In this document: piece by piece, positions 43,434 to 51,753 of the stretch
Layout of the letters: each line of letters starts with the position of its first letter
How positions within the stretch are numbered: position 1 is the first letter of the stretch
Origin: Porphyromonadaceae bacterium UBA7332
Lineage (GTDB): Bacteria > Bacteroidota > Bacteroidia > Bacteroidales > UBA7332
Assembly (NCBI GenBank): GCA_002471225.1
Contig: DKPO01000016.1
Span: forward strand, 192,410 to 256,409
Direction of reading: 5' to 3'
DNA length: 64,000 nucleotides
Translations under genes and position numbers: made by a program
The notes under the pieces: generated by a model
Seen by the model: the letters and a program-made list of their open reading frames with translations, nothing else
Database searches by the model: none
Told to the model about the DNA's origin: nothing

Positions 43434-43517
43434 GATACAGTCAAAAGTTTCAAAGATACAGTCAAACTTTGCAGAGATTGACTGGAAAAATCAAATGATA
43501 CAGTCAATCTTCGGCAA
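43434..43517. repeat. Four 21-bp-phased units with a GATACAGTCAA core
   Basis: GATACAGTCAA occurs at 43434, 43455 and 43497, exactly 21 and 42 bases apart. The missing position 43476 holds GATTGACTGGA, in which CAGTC is inverted to GACTG. The second half of each unit is not conserved. One frame (from about 43393 to 43530) stays open across the array but lacks a start codon, so it could instead be the remnant of a coding repeat of seven residues. Confidence 0.6.
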
Positions 43518-43699
43518 AAAGTCTGATTTCCCATAAAATCAGAAGATAAAAACAGAAAAAATTACGGACACTATTTTTTTATCATAAAGACAGTATTAAT
43601 GGCTGTTCCCGAACATTTTGATTAGATCAGTTTCCATTAGCCACGATAATTCCGATATAAAAAAAGCTTGATTTTATTATTCCAAATCCTTTTTTTTAC

Positions 43700-43707
43700 T
43701 AACTTTG
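43700..43707 (+). promoter_or_regulatory. Bacteroidota -7 box for guanine deaminase
   Basis: TAACTTTG, a full TAnnTTTG match, giving a leader of about 37 bases before the ATG at 43748. Confidence 0.55.
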
Positions 43708-43709
43708 GC

Positions 43710-43750
43710 TATCGCTGCCAAAAAGTAAATCATAAAACTATATAGCGATG
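43710..43750 (+). promoter_or_regulatory. Start-codon-masking hairpin in the guaD leader
   Basis: ATCGCT at 43711-43716, at the expected 5' end of the mRNA, is complementary to AGCGAT at 43744-43749, which includes the first two bases of the ATG. Two wobble pairs extend the stem to about 8 bp with a loop of about 27 bases. Confidence 0.45.
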
Positions 43751-45064
43751 AATGAGAATATTAAAATTATTCGTGGTGAGATTTTTGACTTTCTCGGAGA
43801 GTTTACTCACGATGCTTCTCAACCGGTTGCAAGATTCCTTACAGATGGAGCTATTGCAATTCAAAATGGTAAGATTATAGATATTAATTACTATAAAGAC
43901 TTACAAGCTCAATATCCGGACGCTCCTTGTACGGATTATTCGGGAAAGCTTATTCTTCCCGGCTTTATTGACACACACATCCATTTTCCTCAAACAGAAA
44001 TTATCGGTTCATTCGGACACCAATTGATAGATTGGTTAAGTTCATATGCTTTTCCGGCTGAAAAAGAATTCAGAAATGAAGATTATGCAAAAGCTGTAGC
44101 TGAAATTTTCGTACAGGAATTATTCAAAAACGGGACAACCTCGTGTCTGGCATTCTCTACGGTACATAAAGAGTCTGTGAATGCTTTATTCGAAACAGCC
44201 TCAAAGTATAATATGCGAATGATTACCGGTAAAGTATGGATGAACAGAAATGGAGATCCGGCTTTAATGGACAATACAGAAACGGCTTATACGGAAACAA
44301 AGGAACTTATTGAAAAATGGCATAAAAATGGCCGTAATCTTTATGCGCTGACTCCACGTTTTGCTATATCATGCGATGACGAATCTTTAGCATTACAGGG
44401 AGAGTTACATCGCGAATATCCGGATACTTATATTCAAACCCACTTGTCTGAAAATAAACAAGAGGTAAAAATTATCCAAGCTTTATTCCCTGAAGCAAAA
44501 GATTATTTAGAGGTCTATGAAAAAGCGGGATTGGTAACAGATCGTACAGTATTTGCTCACGGTATTCATTTATCTGACTCTGAGTTAGAGCGCTTGGCTA
44601 AAGCAGGTGCTACGATCGCTCACTGTCCGACTTCTAACCTATTCCTGGGAAGCGGATTATTTAATTTAAAACATACACATGAAGCTGGTGTACAAACAGC
44701 GATTGCTACTGACGTGGGAGGAGGAACTTCATTCTCTTTACTCCGCACTTTAGACGAAGCTTACAAAGTACAACATCTGCAAGGCTATGCCCTTAAGCCT
44801 TTTGAAGCATTCTACCGAATCACTTTAGGAGCTGCTAAAGCTTTAAAAATAGACCACCTGGTTGGTAATTTCGATCCGGGCAAAGAGGCTGACTTTGTTG
44901 TCCTTGATTGTGGTGTCACAACTACACAAAAGATGCGAATCAACTTTCTGAATCGTAATCATGCTCTGGATATTGAAACGTTACTGTTCGGGCTTCAGAT
45001 TACAGGAGACGATAGAAATGTCGTAGCCACGTATGTTATGGGTGAGAAAGTTTACGAAAAGTAA
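43748..45064 (+). CDS. guaD: Guanine deaminase
   Basis: A 438-residue amidohydrolase that converts guanine to xanthine and ammonia. Zinc-site and family motifs are present: LPGFIDTHIHFPQTE, IQTHLSENKQEV, FAHGIHLSDSEL, IAHCPTSNLFLGSGLFN and ATDVGGGTSFS. The pattern SFGHQLIDWLSSYAFPAEKEF-like near residue 90 is specific to guanine deaminases. It is a single-gene unit with its own promoter and a strong terminator shared with catalase. The product xanthine is the presumed substrate of the NCS2 permease encoded at 9558. Confidence 0.94.
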   Translation: MNENIKIIRGEIFDFLGEFTHDASQPVARFLTDGAIAIQNGKIIDINYYKDLQAQYPDAPCTDYSGKLILPGFIDTHIHFPQTEIIGSFGHQLIDWLSSYAFPAEKEFRNEDYAKAVAEIFVQELFKNGTTSCLAFSTVHKESVNALFETASKYNMRMITGKVWMNRNGDPALMDNTETAYTETKELIEKWHKNGRNLYALTPRFAISCDDESLALQGELHREYPDTYIQTHLSENKQEVKIIQALFPEAKDYLEVYEKAGLVTDRTVFAHGIHLSDSELERLAKAGATIAHCPTSNLFLGSGLFNLKHTHEAGVQTAIATDVGGGTSFSLLRTLDEAYKVQHLQGYALKPFEAFYRITLGAAKALKIDHLVGNFDPGKEADFVVLDCGVTTTQKMRINFLNRNHALDIETLLFGLQITGDDRNVVATYVMGEKVYEK

Positions 45065-45080
45065 TAACCTATATAAGATG

Positions 45081-45115
45081 AAAGCGGGAAGATCTGTTAT
45101 AGATCTTCCCGCTTT
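45081..45115. terminator. Bidirectional terminator between guaD and catalase
   Basis: Perfect 15-bp stem AAAGCGGGAAGATCT / AGATCTTCCCGCTTT with loop GTTAT. Confidence 0.92.
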
Positions 45116-45121
45116 ATTATT

Positions 45122-46624
45122 TTATTGAGCACGACGTTTATCGTCTTCCAATAATCGTTCTGCTTCTTTTTTTACATCTTCTTCCAATAAGCTTAGTTTA
45201 TTAGCAACGCCTAAACCGCATCGGGAATCTGCTAAATAGAATCGTGCAGCTGTACGCAAACGAATAAATTCGGGTACTCCGGCCAGCGCTTCTGAGATAT
45301 TAGAAATTGTACGTATTTTCTCATCTTCCGGCATTAAACGGAATAAATCCCCCGGTTGAGAATAATAATCGGTATCAACTCTATTATTATATATCATTGC
45401 ATCACCTTCAATAGCTAAAGGAGGTTCTTTCAATCGATTGTCATCTAAAGGACCATTAAAACTGTTAGGTTCATAATTTACAGATGCTCCGCCATTTCCG
45501 TCTACCCGCATATGACCGTCGCGATGATAATTACAAACAGGAGTTTTAGGTTGATTTACCGGTATACTATCTGCATTAATTCCTAAACGATAACGATGCG
45601 CATCGCCGTAAGCAAATAAACGTCCTTGCAACATTTTATCAGGAGAGAAACCGATACCCGGAACTTTACTTGCCGGATTAAAAGCTGACTGCTCAATATC
45701 TGCAAAATAATTCTCAGGATTTCGATTTAATTCGAAATAGCCAACTTCAATCAAAGGATAATCTTTATGACTCCAAACTTTAGTCAAGTCAAATGGATTC
45801 ACCCGATAAGTCAAAGCTTCTTTTTCAGGCATAATCTGAACATACATAGTCCATTTAGGATAATTGCCTGCTTCTATATTTTCATATAAATCTCTTTGTG
45901 ATGCTTCGCGGTCATGAGCTACAATCTGTGCAGCTTCAGCATTCGTATAATTTTCAATTCCTTGTTGAGTTTTGAAATGAAACTTAACCCAGAAACGTTC
46001 ATTTTTCTGATTAAAGAAACTATACGTATGACTACTAAAACCATGCATATGTCTGAATCCTTTCGGAATACCTCTGTCACTCATCAGAATCATCACCTGA
46101 TGCAACGACTCAGGACTTAAAGACCAGAAATCCCACATTGCCGTATTACTACGCATATTCGTTTTAGGATCGCGTTTTTGGGTATGTATAAAATCGGGGA
46201 ATTTCAAAGGATCCCGAATAAAGAAAACCGGCGTATTATTGCCTACTAAATCCCAGTTTCCTTCATCTGTATAAAATTTAAGGGCAAAACCACGCACGTC
46301 TCGTTCTGTGTCTGCAGCTCCTCTTTCTCCCGCAACTGTTGAGAATCTGGCTAGCATAGGTGTTCTTTTTCCAACTTCTGCAAAAATAGAAGCTTTACTG
46401 TACATCGAAATATCATGGGTCACTACAAACTCTCCGAAAGCACCTGAACCTTTCGCATGAACAACACGTTCAGGAATACGCTCTCTGTTAAAATGAGCCA
46501 GTTTTTCCAACATCCAAACATTTTCCAATAATGCAGGTCCCATTTTTCCGGCTGAAGATATATTCTCATTATCTTCAATTTTACGACCTGACTCTGAGGT
46601 AAGAGATTTTTTGTCTTCTTTCAT
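45122..46624 (-). CDS. Heme catalase (small-subunit, KatA type)
   Basis: A 500-residue monofunctional catalase. The distal His motif is RVVHAKGSGAFGEF, the distal Asn is in LVGNNTPVFFIRDP, and the heme-ligand Tyr is in RLFAYGDAHRYRLG. FSTVAGERGAADTERDVRGF and RHMHGFSSHTYSFFN are also typical. It degrades hydrogen peroxide in the cytosol. Together with the DyP peroxidase it suggests a host with some oxygen tolerance. Single-gene unit; no clear TAnnTTTG box was found upstream, so an oxidative-stress regulator may be needed. Confidence 0.96.
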   Translation of the reverse strand: MKEDKKSLTSESGRKIEDNENISSAGKMGPALLENVWMLEKLAHFNRERIPERVVHAKGSGAFGEFVVTHDISMYSKASIFAEVGKRTPMLARFSTVAGERGAADTERDVRGFALKFYTDEGNWDLVGNNTPVFFIRDPLKFPDFIHTQKRDPKTNMRSNTAMWDFWSLSPESLHQVMILMSDRGIPKGFRHMHGFSSHTYSFFNQKNERFWVKFHFKTQQGIENYTNAEAAQIVAHDREASQRDLYENIEAGNYPKWTMYVQIMPEKEALTYRVNPFDLTKVWSHKDYPLIEVGYFELNRNPENYFADIEQSAFNPASKVPGIGFSPDKMLQGRLFAYGDAHRYRLGINADSIPVNQPKTPVCNYHRDGHMRVDGNGGASVNYEPNSFNGPLDDNRLKEPPLAIEGDAMIYNNRVDTDYYSQPGDLFRLMPEDEKIRTISNISEALAGVPEFIRLRTAARFYLADSRCGLGVANKLSLLEEDVKKEAERLLEDDKRRAQ

Positions 46625-46759
46625 AACCTTATTAGTTTAGGTTTATAATTCACATTCCTAAATGCGGATATAAAAGAATAACAGCTATACCATATACTGG
46701 TTCGATATATTACCGCTGTTTAATCTATTTTGCACTCAGCTGCATTATATTAAATTTAG

Positions 46760-47971
46760 TTAGTCTATAATTATATAGGCAATATATTGAGCATCGCTGT
46801 AATCGGGAGTTAAACGATAAAATCCTTTAGTGATTTTACCTTCTGATATTTGAAGCGGATATTCTTTTTCAAGTTGCTGAACTTTCTGTCCCAAAGTTGA
46901 AGCATCCGACTCGAAATCAACATAATACTTACCTCTGCTCCGGGGATAAACTATCTTATTACGGATACAGGCAGCCAGAATCCCCATATTATTTCGAAGG
47001 TTTATTTCGACCATAGGATGAATACGATATTGCCCATCTTCATCTCTGAAAATCATCATATCAACGCCAAAATAGCCTATATAACTCTTGTTGATCACAT
47101 CCTTTAGCGAATCGATTATGACAGAACGGACCTGATATAACTCTTCTTTAGTAATATACTTACAAAGAATTTCTTCAATTTGACTATCTGTCAGAATATA
47201 ATTCCCCTGATACTGTCCATAATCATTCGTGAAAAATAACGACAAATCCTTATAGGTTACATTCCCTGATTCATCCATATAGAACTGCATAGCAAAATCC
47301 TGAATTTTCTCTACATATTGTGCGGCAGTAACGAAACCTTGTTGTTTAAAAATACCATGAGACCACTCCAATTCCATCTTTTCCATTTTATTCTGAATCA
47401 TAAAACGGACACCCTTACCGGATGAAGACCATGGGGCTTTAACTACTGCACGTTTTTTTGAGACATATCTCTCCAAATCCTCGATTGTTGATATTTTTTC
47501 GGGAGAAATAGATGCTTTCACAGGTGATAATTTTTGAAGAACTTTCGGCAATACATCGCATACAATTCCTTTCCCCGAAATAAAGCGAGAATGATCGCTC
47601 CAATGCAAAGATGGATGCTGTGCATAATCAGTATCTGCAAAACCTTTGATTAACGATAAAGCCTGATGAATCTGAGGGCTCCATCCCCATGGTTTCAGAT
47701 AACGGTATTTTAATGCCTCTATCTTATCCAGATGGTTGTAGCTATACGTATGCAGATCATACCCTAAAAAATCAGATGTTTGAGTTTGAAACTCTCCGGG
47801 CAATGCTCGTCTCAATAAAATAAGATCATCCGCCTCTGCTAAATATATAGATAACGCCTCTAAATCACTATTCATCTTTCGTATTCTTGCCGGCGGCATA
47901 TAATGCGGATACTTATTAGCTATTGCTAAATCGGAGTCGGCATTAAAAATAAATATATCGTTGAAAATCAT
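46760..47971 (-). CDS. Uncharacterised ATP-grasp-like protein
   Basis: 403 residues. The central part has the ATP-grasp nucleotide loop (AVVKAPWSSSGKGVRFM, around residue 195-211) and the C-terminal metal-site segment HPMVEINLRNNMG with the Glu and Asn expected to bind Mg2+. The N-terminal 120 residues (MIFNDIFIFNADSDLAIAN) are not like a known pre-ATP-grasp domain. ATP-grasp enzymes join a carboxylate to an amine or thiol through an acyl phosphate; substrates here are unknown. I know similar proteins only as unnamed ones in Bacteroidales. Single-gene unit with its own promoter box. Confidence 0.72.
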   Translation of the reverse strand: MIFNDIFIFNADSDLAIANKYPHYMPPARIRKMNSDLEALSIYLAEADDLILLRRALPGEFQTQTSDFLGYDLHTYSYNHLDKIEALKYRYLKPWGWSPQIHQALSLIKGFADTDYAQHPSLHWSDHSRFISGKGIVCDVLPKVLQKLSPVKASISPEKISTIEDLERYVSKKRAVVKAPWSSSGKGVRFMIQNKMEKMELEWSHGIFKQQGFVTAAQYVEKIQDFAMQFYMDESGNVTYKDLSLFFTNDYGQYQGNYILTDSQIEEILCKYITKEELYQVRSVIIDSLKDVINKSYIGYFGVDMMIFRDEDGQYRIHPMVEINLRNNMGILAACIRNKIVYPRSRGKYYVDFESDASTLGQKVQQLEKEYPLQISEGKITKGFYRLTPDYSDAQYIAYIIID

Positions 47972-47993
47972 CTTTATTAATAAATTTGAGAGG

Positions 47994-48001
47994 CAAAGGT
48001 A
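47994..48001 (-). promoter_or_regulatory. Bacteroidota -7 box for the ATP-grasp gene
   Basis: TACCTTTG on the minus strand, a full TAnnTTTG match, 22 bases before the ATG. Confidence 0.55.
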
Positions 48002-48066
48002 GTTTAGATTTGATAATTGCAGGTTGTGAAAGAAGAGTAAAAAATAAAAATAAGAGAAAGTCTCGC

Positions 48067-48096
48067 TTGCATATTTAAAACTTATTCATACTTTTG
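48067..48096 (+). promoter_or_regulatory. Promoter of the tandem BFD gene
   Basis: TTG (48067-48069), 19 bases, then TACTTTTG (48089-48096). Both elements and the spacing match the Bacteroidota housekeeping promoter. Confidence 0.65.
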
Positions 48097-48136
48097 TAAT
48101 GATTACAATTTATGATTTTAATTAATTGCTTTAAAA

Positions 48137-48466
48137 ATGACACTATATAAAGGTACTGATTTAGTTTGTTACTGTTTGAAAGTTGATTATGCAACCATCC
48201 GCAAAGCGATGAAAGATGGAGCAAGAACAGTTGACGACATACAAGAAATGACTAAAGCCGGAACAGGTTGTGGAAGATGTCTTTCTCAGGTTGAAGCTAT
48301 CCTTGCTTCTGCTTGTAGCTGCAAAGATGTCAGCATGGATGCAATCGTAATGGCTGCAAAATCCGGAGCAAAAGATGTTCGTGAGGTTGCTGAAAAGACC
48401 GGAGCGGGTTCTTGTTGCGGAAGATGTCAACCGCTGATTCAAAATGTATTAGATTCTGAAAAATAA
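48137..48466 (+). CDS. Tandem BFD-like [2Fe-2S] protein
   Basis: 109 residues made almost entirely of two BFD-like domains. The first has Cys11-x-Cys13 and Cys45-xx-Cys48 (VCYCL, GCGRC). The second has Cys60-x-Cys62 and Cys94-xx-Cys97 (ACSCK, CCGRC), with an extra Cys93. Each repeat carries the helical stretch after the cluster (KAMKDGARTVDDIQEMTKAG and AAKSGAKDVREVAEKTGAGS). Single BFD domains occur in bacterioferritin-associated ferredoxin, which releases iron from ferritin, and inside NirB and NifU. A free-standing double domain may carry two clusters for electron transfer or iron release. No ferritin gene is nearby. Confidence 0.85.
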   Translation: MTLYKGTDLVCYCLKVDYATIRKAMKDGARTVDDIQEMTKAGTGCGRCLSQVEAILASACSCKDVSMDAIVMAAKSGAKDVREVAEKTGAGSCCGRCQPLIQNVLDSEK

Positions 48467-48515
48467 CGTATATAATTGGAGCTGCTTAAATCTTTTTATC
48501 GTGTACTTGAGAAAC

Positions 48516-48550
48516 AAAAAGCTGTTTACCGGATGGTAAACAGCTTTTTT
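48516..48550. terminator. Bidirectional terminator
   Basis: Stem AGCTGTTTACC / GGTAAACAGCT with loop GGAT, flanked by A and T runs. It ends the BFD gene and the convergent DUF4377 gene. Confidence 0.9.
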
Positions 48551-48551
48551 A

Positions 48552-48893
48552 TTATTTGGATGCTTTCTCTTTAGAGATGACTTTTACCAATGTATATTTG
48601 ATTGATGATGCGTCTGCCGGCAGATTTTTTGTATCCAGCTTTTCTTCTTTCACTTCAATCTTATAAATATAGCCTGGCTCATAATCAAAACCTTCGATTG
48701 CAGCATACATAGATTGCCACTCTGTATCACCTTTTGTCAGATTTTTAACTTGCAGGCATTTCATTGGAGCTACACCCATACAGTCAACTTTTTCGCTATT
48801 CACCATATAAGTTTGTACATCCTTTGCAGAACTACAAGCAAATCCTAAAAACAACAGACAAATACCTACGAATAGATTTAATGCATTTTTCAT
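48552..48893 (-). CDS. DUF4377 lipoprotein
   Basis: About 113 residues with lipobox LLFLGFAC. The mature part matches DUF4377: YMVNSEKVDCMGVAPMKCLQ, then EGFDYEPGYIYKIEV and SSIKYTLVKVISKEK. The family often occurs next to META/HslJ-like domains and its function is unknown. Two Cys (Asp-Cys-Met and Lys-Cys-Leu) are conserved in the family. The ATG at 48893 is preferred over a TTG two codons earlier. It lies after the trigger-factor terminator, so it is a separate transcript. Confidence 0.82.
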   Translation of the reverse strand: MKNALNLFVGICLLFLGFACSSAKDVQTYMVNSEKVDCMGVAPMKCLQVKNLTKGDTEWQSMYAAIEGFDYEPGYIYKIEVKEEKLDTKNLPADASSIKYTLVKVISKEKASK

Positions 48894-48943
48894 ATTCAAA
48901 TCGTTTAGTTATGATAGAAAATATAATACTAATTCAAATATAA

Positions 48944-48974
48944 CAAAAAAAGCTGTCCGCATGGCGGACAGCTT
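48944..48974 (-). terminator. Terminator of tig
   Basis: Perfect 11-bp stem AAGCTGTCCGC / GCGGACAGCTT with a 3-base loop. On the minus strand it is followed by seven Ts, 30 bases after the tig stop. Confidence 0.9.
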
Positions 48975-49003
48975 AATATATTTAATCGTGAATCAACTCA
49001 AAA

Positions 49004-50371
49004 TTATGCTTGAGCAGCTTCGAACATTTTTTGGAAATCTTCCAATGAAATGTTTTTCTCGTTCAATGTAACCAAACCTTTAACTGTTTCACGAACTTTC
49101 TCTTCAACAGCACGGTCAATTAATGAACGACGGCTCTTCTCGTCTTTCAACATATGAGCAACATAGTCTTTCAACATATCTGCAGGAACTTCCGGCATAC
49201 CATATTGAGCGAATTGCATTTTCACCTGAGCTTCAGCAGCAGCATTCAAATCAGCTTCTTCGATTTTAACATCGTTAGCTTTAGCAATTGCTTCTTTCAC
49301 TAAGTGCCATGACAATTCTTTAACCATTGATGGGTATTCAGCTTCTACTGATTCTTCAGTTTTAGCTTCACCTGTTGCAAGCAACCAACGTTTCAAGATA
49401 GAATCAGCGAATTTCAATTCACCAACTTTATTCATGATTACTTCACGAGCATCAATCCAGAATTTGAAATCAGCTTCTGGTTTCAATTGCTCTGCAAGAA
49501 CTTCAAGAGTTTTAGCACGGAATTCTTCTTCAGTAGAACAAGTTCCTGCACCGTAAACTGCATCAAATAATTCCTGATCGATAGCATGAGGTACCTGGCG
49601 AGTGATTTCAGTAATTACAAACTCTACATTAGCAGTAAAGTTTTTAACTTCTGATTTCTCAATTTTCAAGATATGAGTTAATTCATATTCGTTACCTTCT
49701 GTTGCTGTTTGAGGGTTAAAGATGATTTTATCACCAATTTTAGCTCCTAAGAAATCAGCTTTAGCTTTCTCATCACGGAAATAAGAAGGCATGATAACAG
49801 AACCTTCAGCAGAAAGACCACCTTCTACGATGTTACCGTTTTCGTCAACCTCAGAAAGGTTACCTTTAACCATATCGCGATCTTCAACAACTTCGAATTG
49901 AGTTGGTTGACCTAAACGCTGAGCATACATTTCGATTTGTTTACCAACTAATTCGTCAGAAACTTCGATGTTGTAATAATCAACTTTGTCTTCTTTAGAC
50001 AATTCGATTTTGATTTCCGGTGCGAATGCAAGATCGAAACAGAATTCGAAATCTTCGTCGTTTTCGAAGTCAATTTCTTTTTGCTCAGTTGTGTTTGGAA
50101 GTGGTTCTCCCAAGATATTTAGTTTGTTCTCGCGAATATATCCGAAAAGAGCTTCAGTAACCAATTTGTTTACTTCTTCACCTTCTACAGCTTTCCCGTA
50201 CATTTTTTTAATCATACCCATTGGAGCCATTCCTTTACGGAATCCAGGGATATTTGCTTTTTGACGGAAATTGCGCAAAGATTTCTCTACTTTCTCTTGA
50301 TAGTCAGCCTTCACAATCTGAACCTTGATAATTGCGCTAACGCTGTCAATGTTTTGTTGTAAAACGTTCAT
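49004..50371 (-). CDS. tig: Trigger factor (ribosome-associated chaperone)
   Basis: A 455-residue chaperone that binds nascent chains at the ribosome exit. The N-terminal ribosome-binding loop is IPGFRKGMAP (near residues 41-50), the family hallmark. The middle segment has only weak similarity to a FKBP-type PPIase domain, as is usual in Bacteroidota trigger factors. The C-terminal helical arms end EDFQKMFEAAQA. The start ATG lies 55 bases after a strong promoter box. Single-gene unit, separated from the nuclease genes by that promoter. Confidence 0.95.
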   Translation of the reverse strand: MNVLQQNIDSVSAIIKVQIVKADYQEKVEKSLRNFRQKANIPGFRKGMAPMGMIKKMYGKAVEGEEVNKLVTEALFGYIRENKLNILGEPLPNTTEQKEIDFENDEDFEFCFDLAFAPEIKIELSKEDKVDYYNIEVSDELVGKQIEMYAQRLGQPTQFEVVEDRDMVKGNLSEVDENGNIVEGGLSAEGSVIMPSYFRDEKAKADFLGAKIGDKIIFNPQTATEGNEYELTHILKIEKSEVKNFTANVEFVITEITRQVPHAIDQELFDAVYGAGTCSTEEEFRAKTLEVLAEQLKPEADFKFWIDAREVIMNKVGELKFADSILKRWLLATGEAKTEESVEAEYPSMVKELSWHLVKEAIAKANDVKIEEADLNAAAEAQVKMQFAQYGMPEVPADMLKDYVAHMLKDEKSRRSLIDRAVEEKVRETVKGLVTLNEKNISLEDFQKMFEAAQA

Positions 50372-50425
50372 TTTGACGGTATATTTAATTAAAAAATCAC
50401 TTTAGTTTTCTCTTTATACAGCATG

Positions 50426-50456
50426 CAAAAATAGCTCTATTCTTTTTATATTCAAA
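50426..50456 (-). promoter_or_regulatory. Promoter of tig
   Basis: On the minus strand TTTG (50456-50453), 19 bases, then TATTTTTG (50433-50426), a textbook Bacteroidota promoter. Confidence 0.75.
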
Positions 50457-50480
50457 CTCTTTTGACAAAAAAAGATAATG

Positions 50481-51374
50481 CTACCACTCCCACGACTCTA
50501 AAATAAGCTCAGATTCGACCTTATTTTCTATTTCATCAGGCAATGCTTCAAAAAAATTGATCCCGGTTAAGCGTTCAATACTATCTATCGTAACAGCATA
50601 ACTACGAAGCGGTTTTTGCAACTTCGTATTTTCCATAACAAAACCTATGCCTTTTCGTTCAGGCAAAACCGGATCTATAATTACTTTATAGAAATATTTA
50701 GGTACTGAGACGCTATTTTTACCAATTTGTTTCATTGGTCCTTTCAGAACAGGACCTGTTGCGATTAAAAGCAGACTCTCTTTATCAGCCCACTTTCGGG
50801 TTAAATCTTCCAGATCCTTCCATTTCCCCCTGTTAAATGCCGGTAATTGGGGTGACATATTAGAAAAATAAAAAGATTCTGACATTGATTTGTCAGACCA
50901 TGCCATATCGGCAGCCGGAGCTAAATGTCCCCGATCATATCCGCTCTTGGAATAGTCGGCATTAGTTGCCTGCTTACCTGCAACTAACGGATCTCCTGTG
51001 AATTTGTCTGTACGCTTACTTTTCTTCCCTTTCAATTCATTTCTTTCAAGAACGTAAGCTACCCAATTAGGATTTCGAAAATCTGAATTATAGGAAACCG
51101 TATAACCTTTATTTGATATGATTTGCTCTGTGTATCCATCCAATGTCGTTTCCGGAATTGCCCAGTTTTCAAAATCATTCGCATATTGTTTTTCCGGGAT
51201 ATGCGTATTCCGTAAATAGGAAAAACTAATGACCAGAAGTAACAATAGAATCATAAAAGCAACACGTGCAGGCGTAAAGAAAGATTCAAATGAATTCTTC
51301 TTTTTCTTTCTTGATTTGACCGTTTTCCTTTTCGGTCCGGTAGTTGTTTTTTTTCGGACAATCTTTTTTGCCAT
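50481..51374 (-). CDS. Membrane-anchored DNA/RNA non-specific endonuclease
   Basis: 297 residues. A very basic N-terminus (about 20 Lys/Arg in the first 27 residues) is followed by a single helix (RVAFMILLLLLVISFSYL). The rest is a NUC1/beta-beta-alpha-Me nuclease: SGYDRGHLAPAADMAW with the DRGH motif at 147-150 (catalytic His150) and SNMSPQLPAFNRGKWKDLED with the metal-binding Asn. It probably cleaves nucleic acid on the outer side of the inner membrane. It follows the small membrane-protein gene by 14 bases, forming an operon. Confidence 0.88.
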   Translation of the reverse strand: MAKKIVRKKTTTGPKRKTVKSRKKKKNSFESFFTPARVAFMILLLLLVISFSYLRNTHIPEKQYANDFENWAIPETTLDGYTEQIISNKGYTVSYNSDFRNPNWVAYVLERNELKGKKSKRTDKFTGDPLVAGKQATNADYSKSGYDRGHLAPAADMAWSDKSMSESFYFSNMSPQLPAFNRGKWKDLEDLTRKWADKESLLLIATGPVLKGPMKQIGKNSVSVPKYFYKVIIDPVLPERKGIGFVMENTKLQKPLRSYAVTIDSIERLTGINFFEALPDEIENKVESELILESWEW

Positions 51375-51388
51375 ATACTTCTTACCTC

Positions 51389-51619
51389 TTATCTTCTACG
51401 AAATGAAGCATCTTTTCTTCTCTGACTACTAAGACTGTTTTTTTCGCGTTTTCGAAGAAAAACAAATAGTATCGCGATAATAATTAATGTCCCTGCGATG
51501 GTTCCGAAATATTCAAAGTGGTTTTGATTCTTTTGATATTCCGGAAAAGCCATATAAGCGATGATTCCTAAATATACAATAAGAGCACCCGGAAGTACTA
51601 TTGATTTTCTGATTTTCAT
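51389..51619 (-). CDS. Small two-helix membrane protein
   Basis: 76 residues with hydrophobic segments at about 8-25 (VLPGALIVYLGIIAYMAF) and 37-56 (YFGTIAGTLIIIAILFVFLR), and a basic tail rich in Arg and Ser. I do not recognise a named family. It lies 14 bases upstream of the nuclease gene on the same strand and is presumably co-transcribed, so it may help place or restrain the nuclease; that is inference. Confidence 0.65.
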   Translation of the reverse strand: MKIRKSIVLPGALIVYLGIIAYMAFPEYQKNQNHFEYFGTIAGTLIIIAILFVFLRKREKNSLSSQRRKDASFRRR

Positions 51620-51711
51620 TCCTTTTGCTAAATTTTGTGTTATCTATGCGAACCGAATAAACAACATAGGTTTTAATTGATAAAGCAAATGTAAGCAAAA
51701 TTTATTTTTTA

Positions 51712-51719
51712 TACCTTTG
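51712..51719 (+). promoter_or_regulatory. Bacteroidota -7 box for dgt
   Basis: TACCTTTG, a full TAnnTTTG match, 34 bases before the ATG at 51754. Confidence 0.55.
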
Positions 51720-51753
51720 CCTGATATCTTAAGTTTAATTTAATCAAGCACAA

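Larger units (their letters stand above)
43144..43747. other. Non-coding gap with 21-bp repeats and guaD promoter
   Basis: A 604-base gap. It contains four 21-bp-phased units at 43434-43517, a hairpin TCTGATTT/AAATCAGA just after them (about 43521-43542), the guaD promoter box at 43700 and the guaD leader. Confidence 0.6.
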
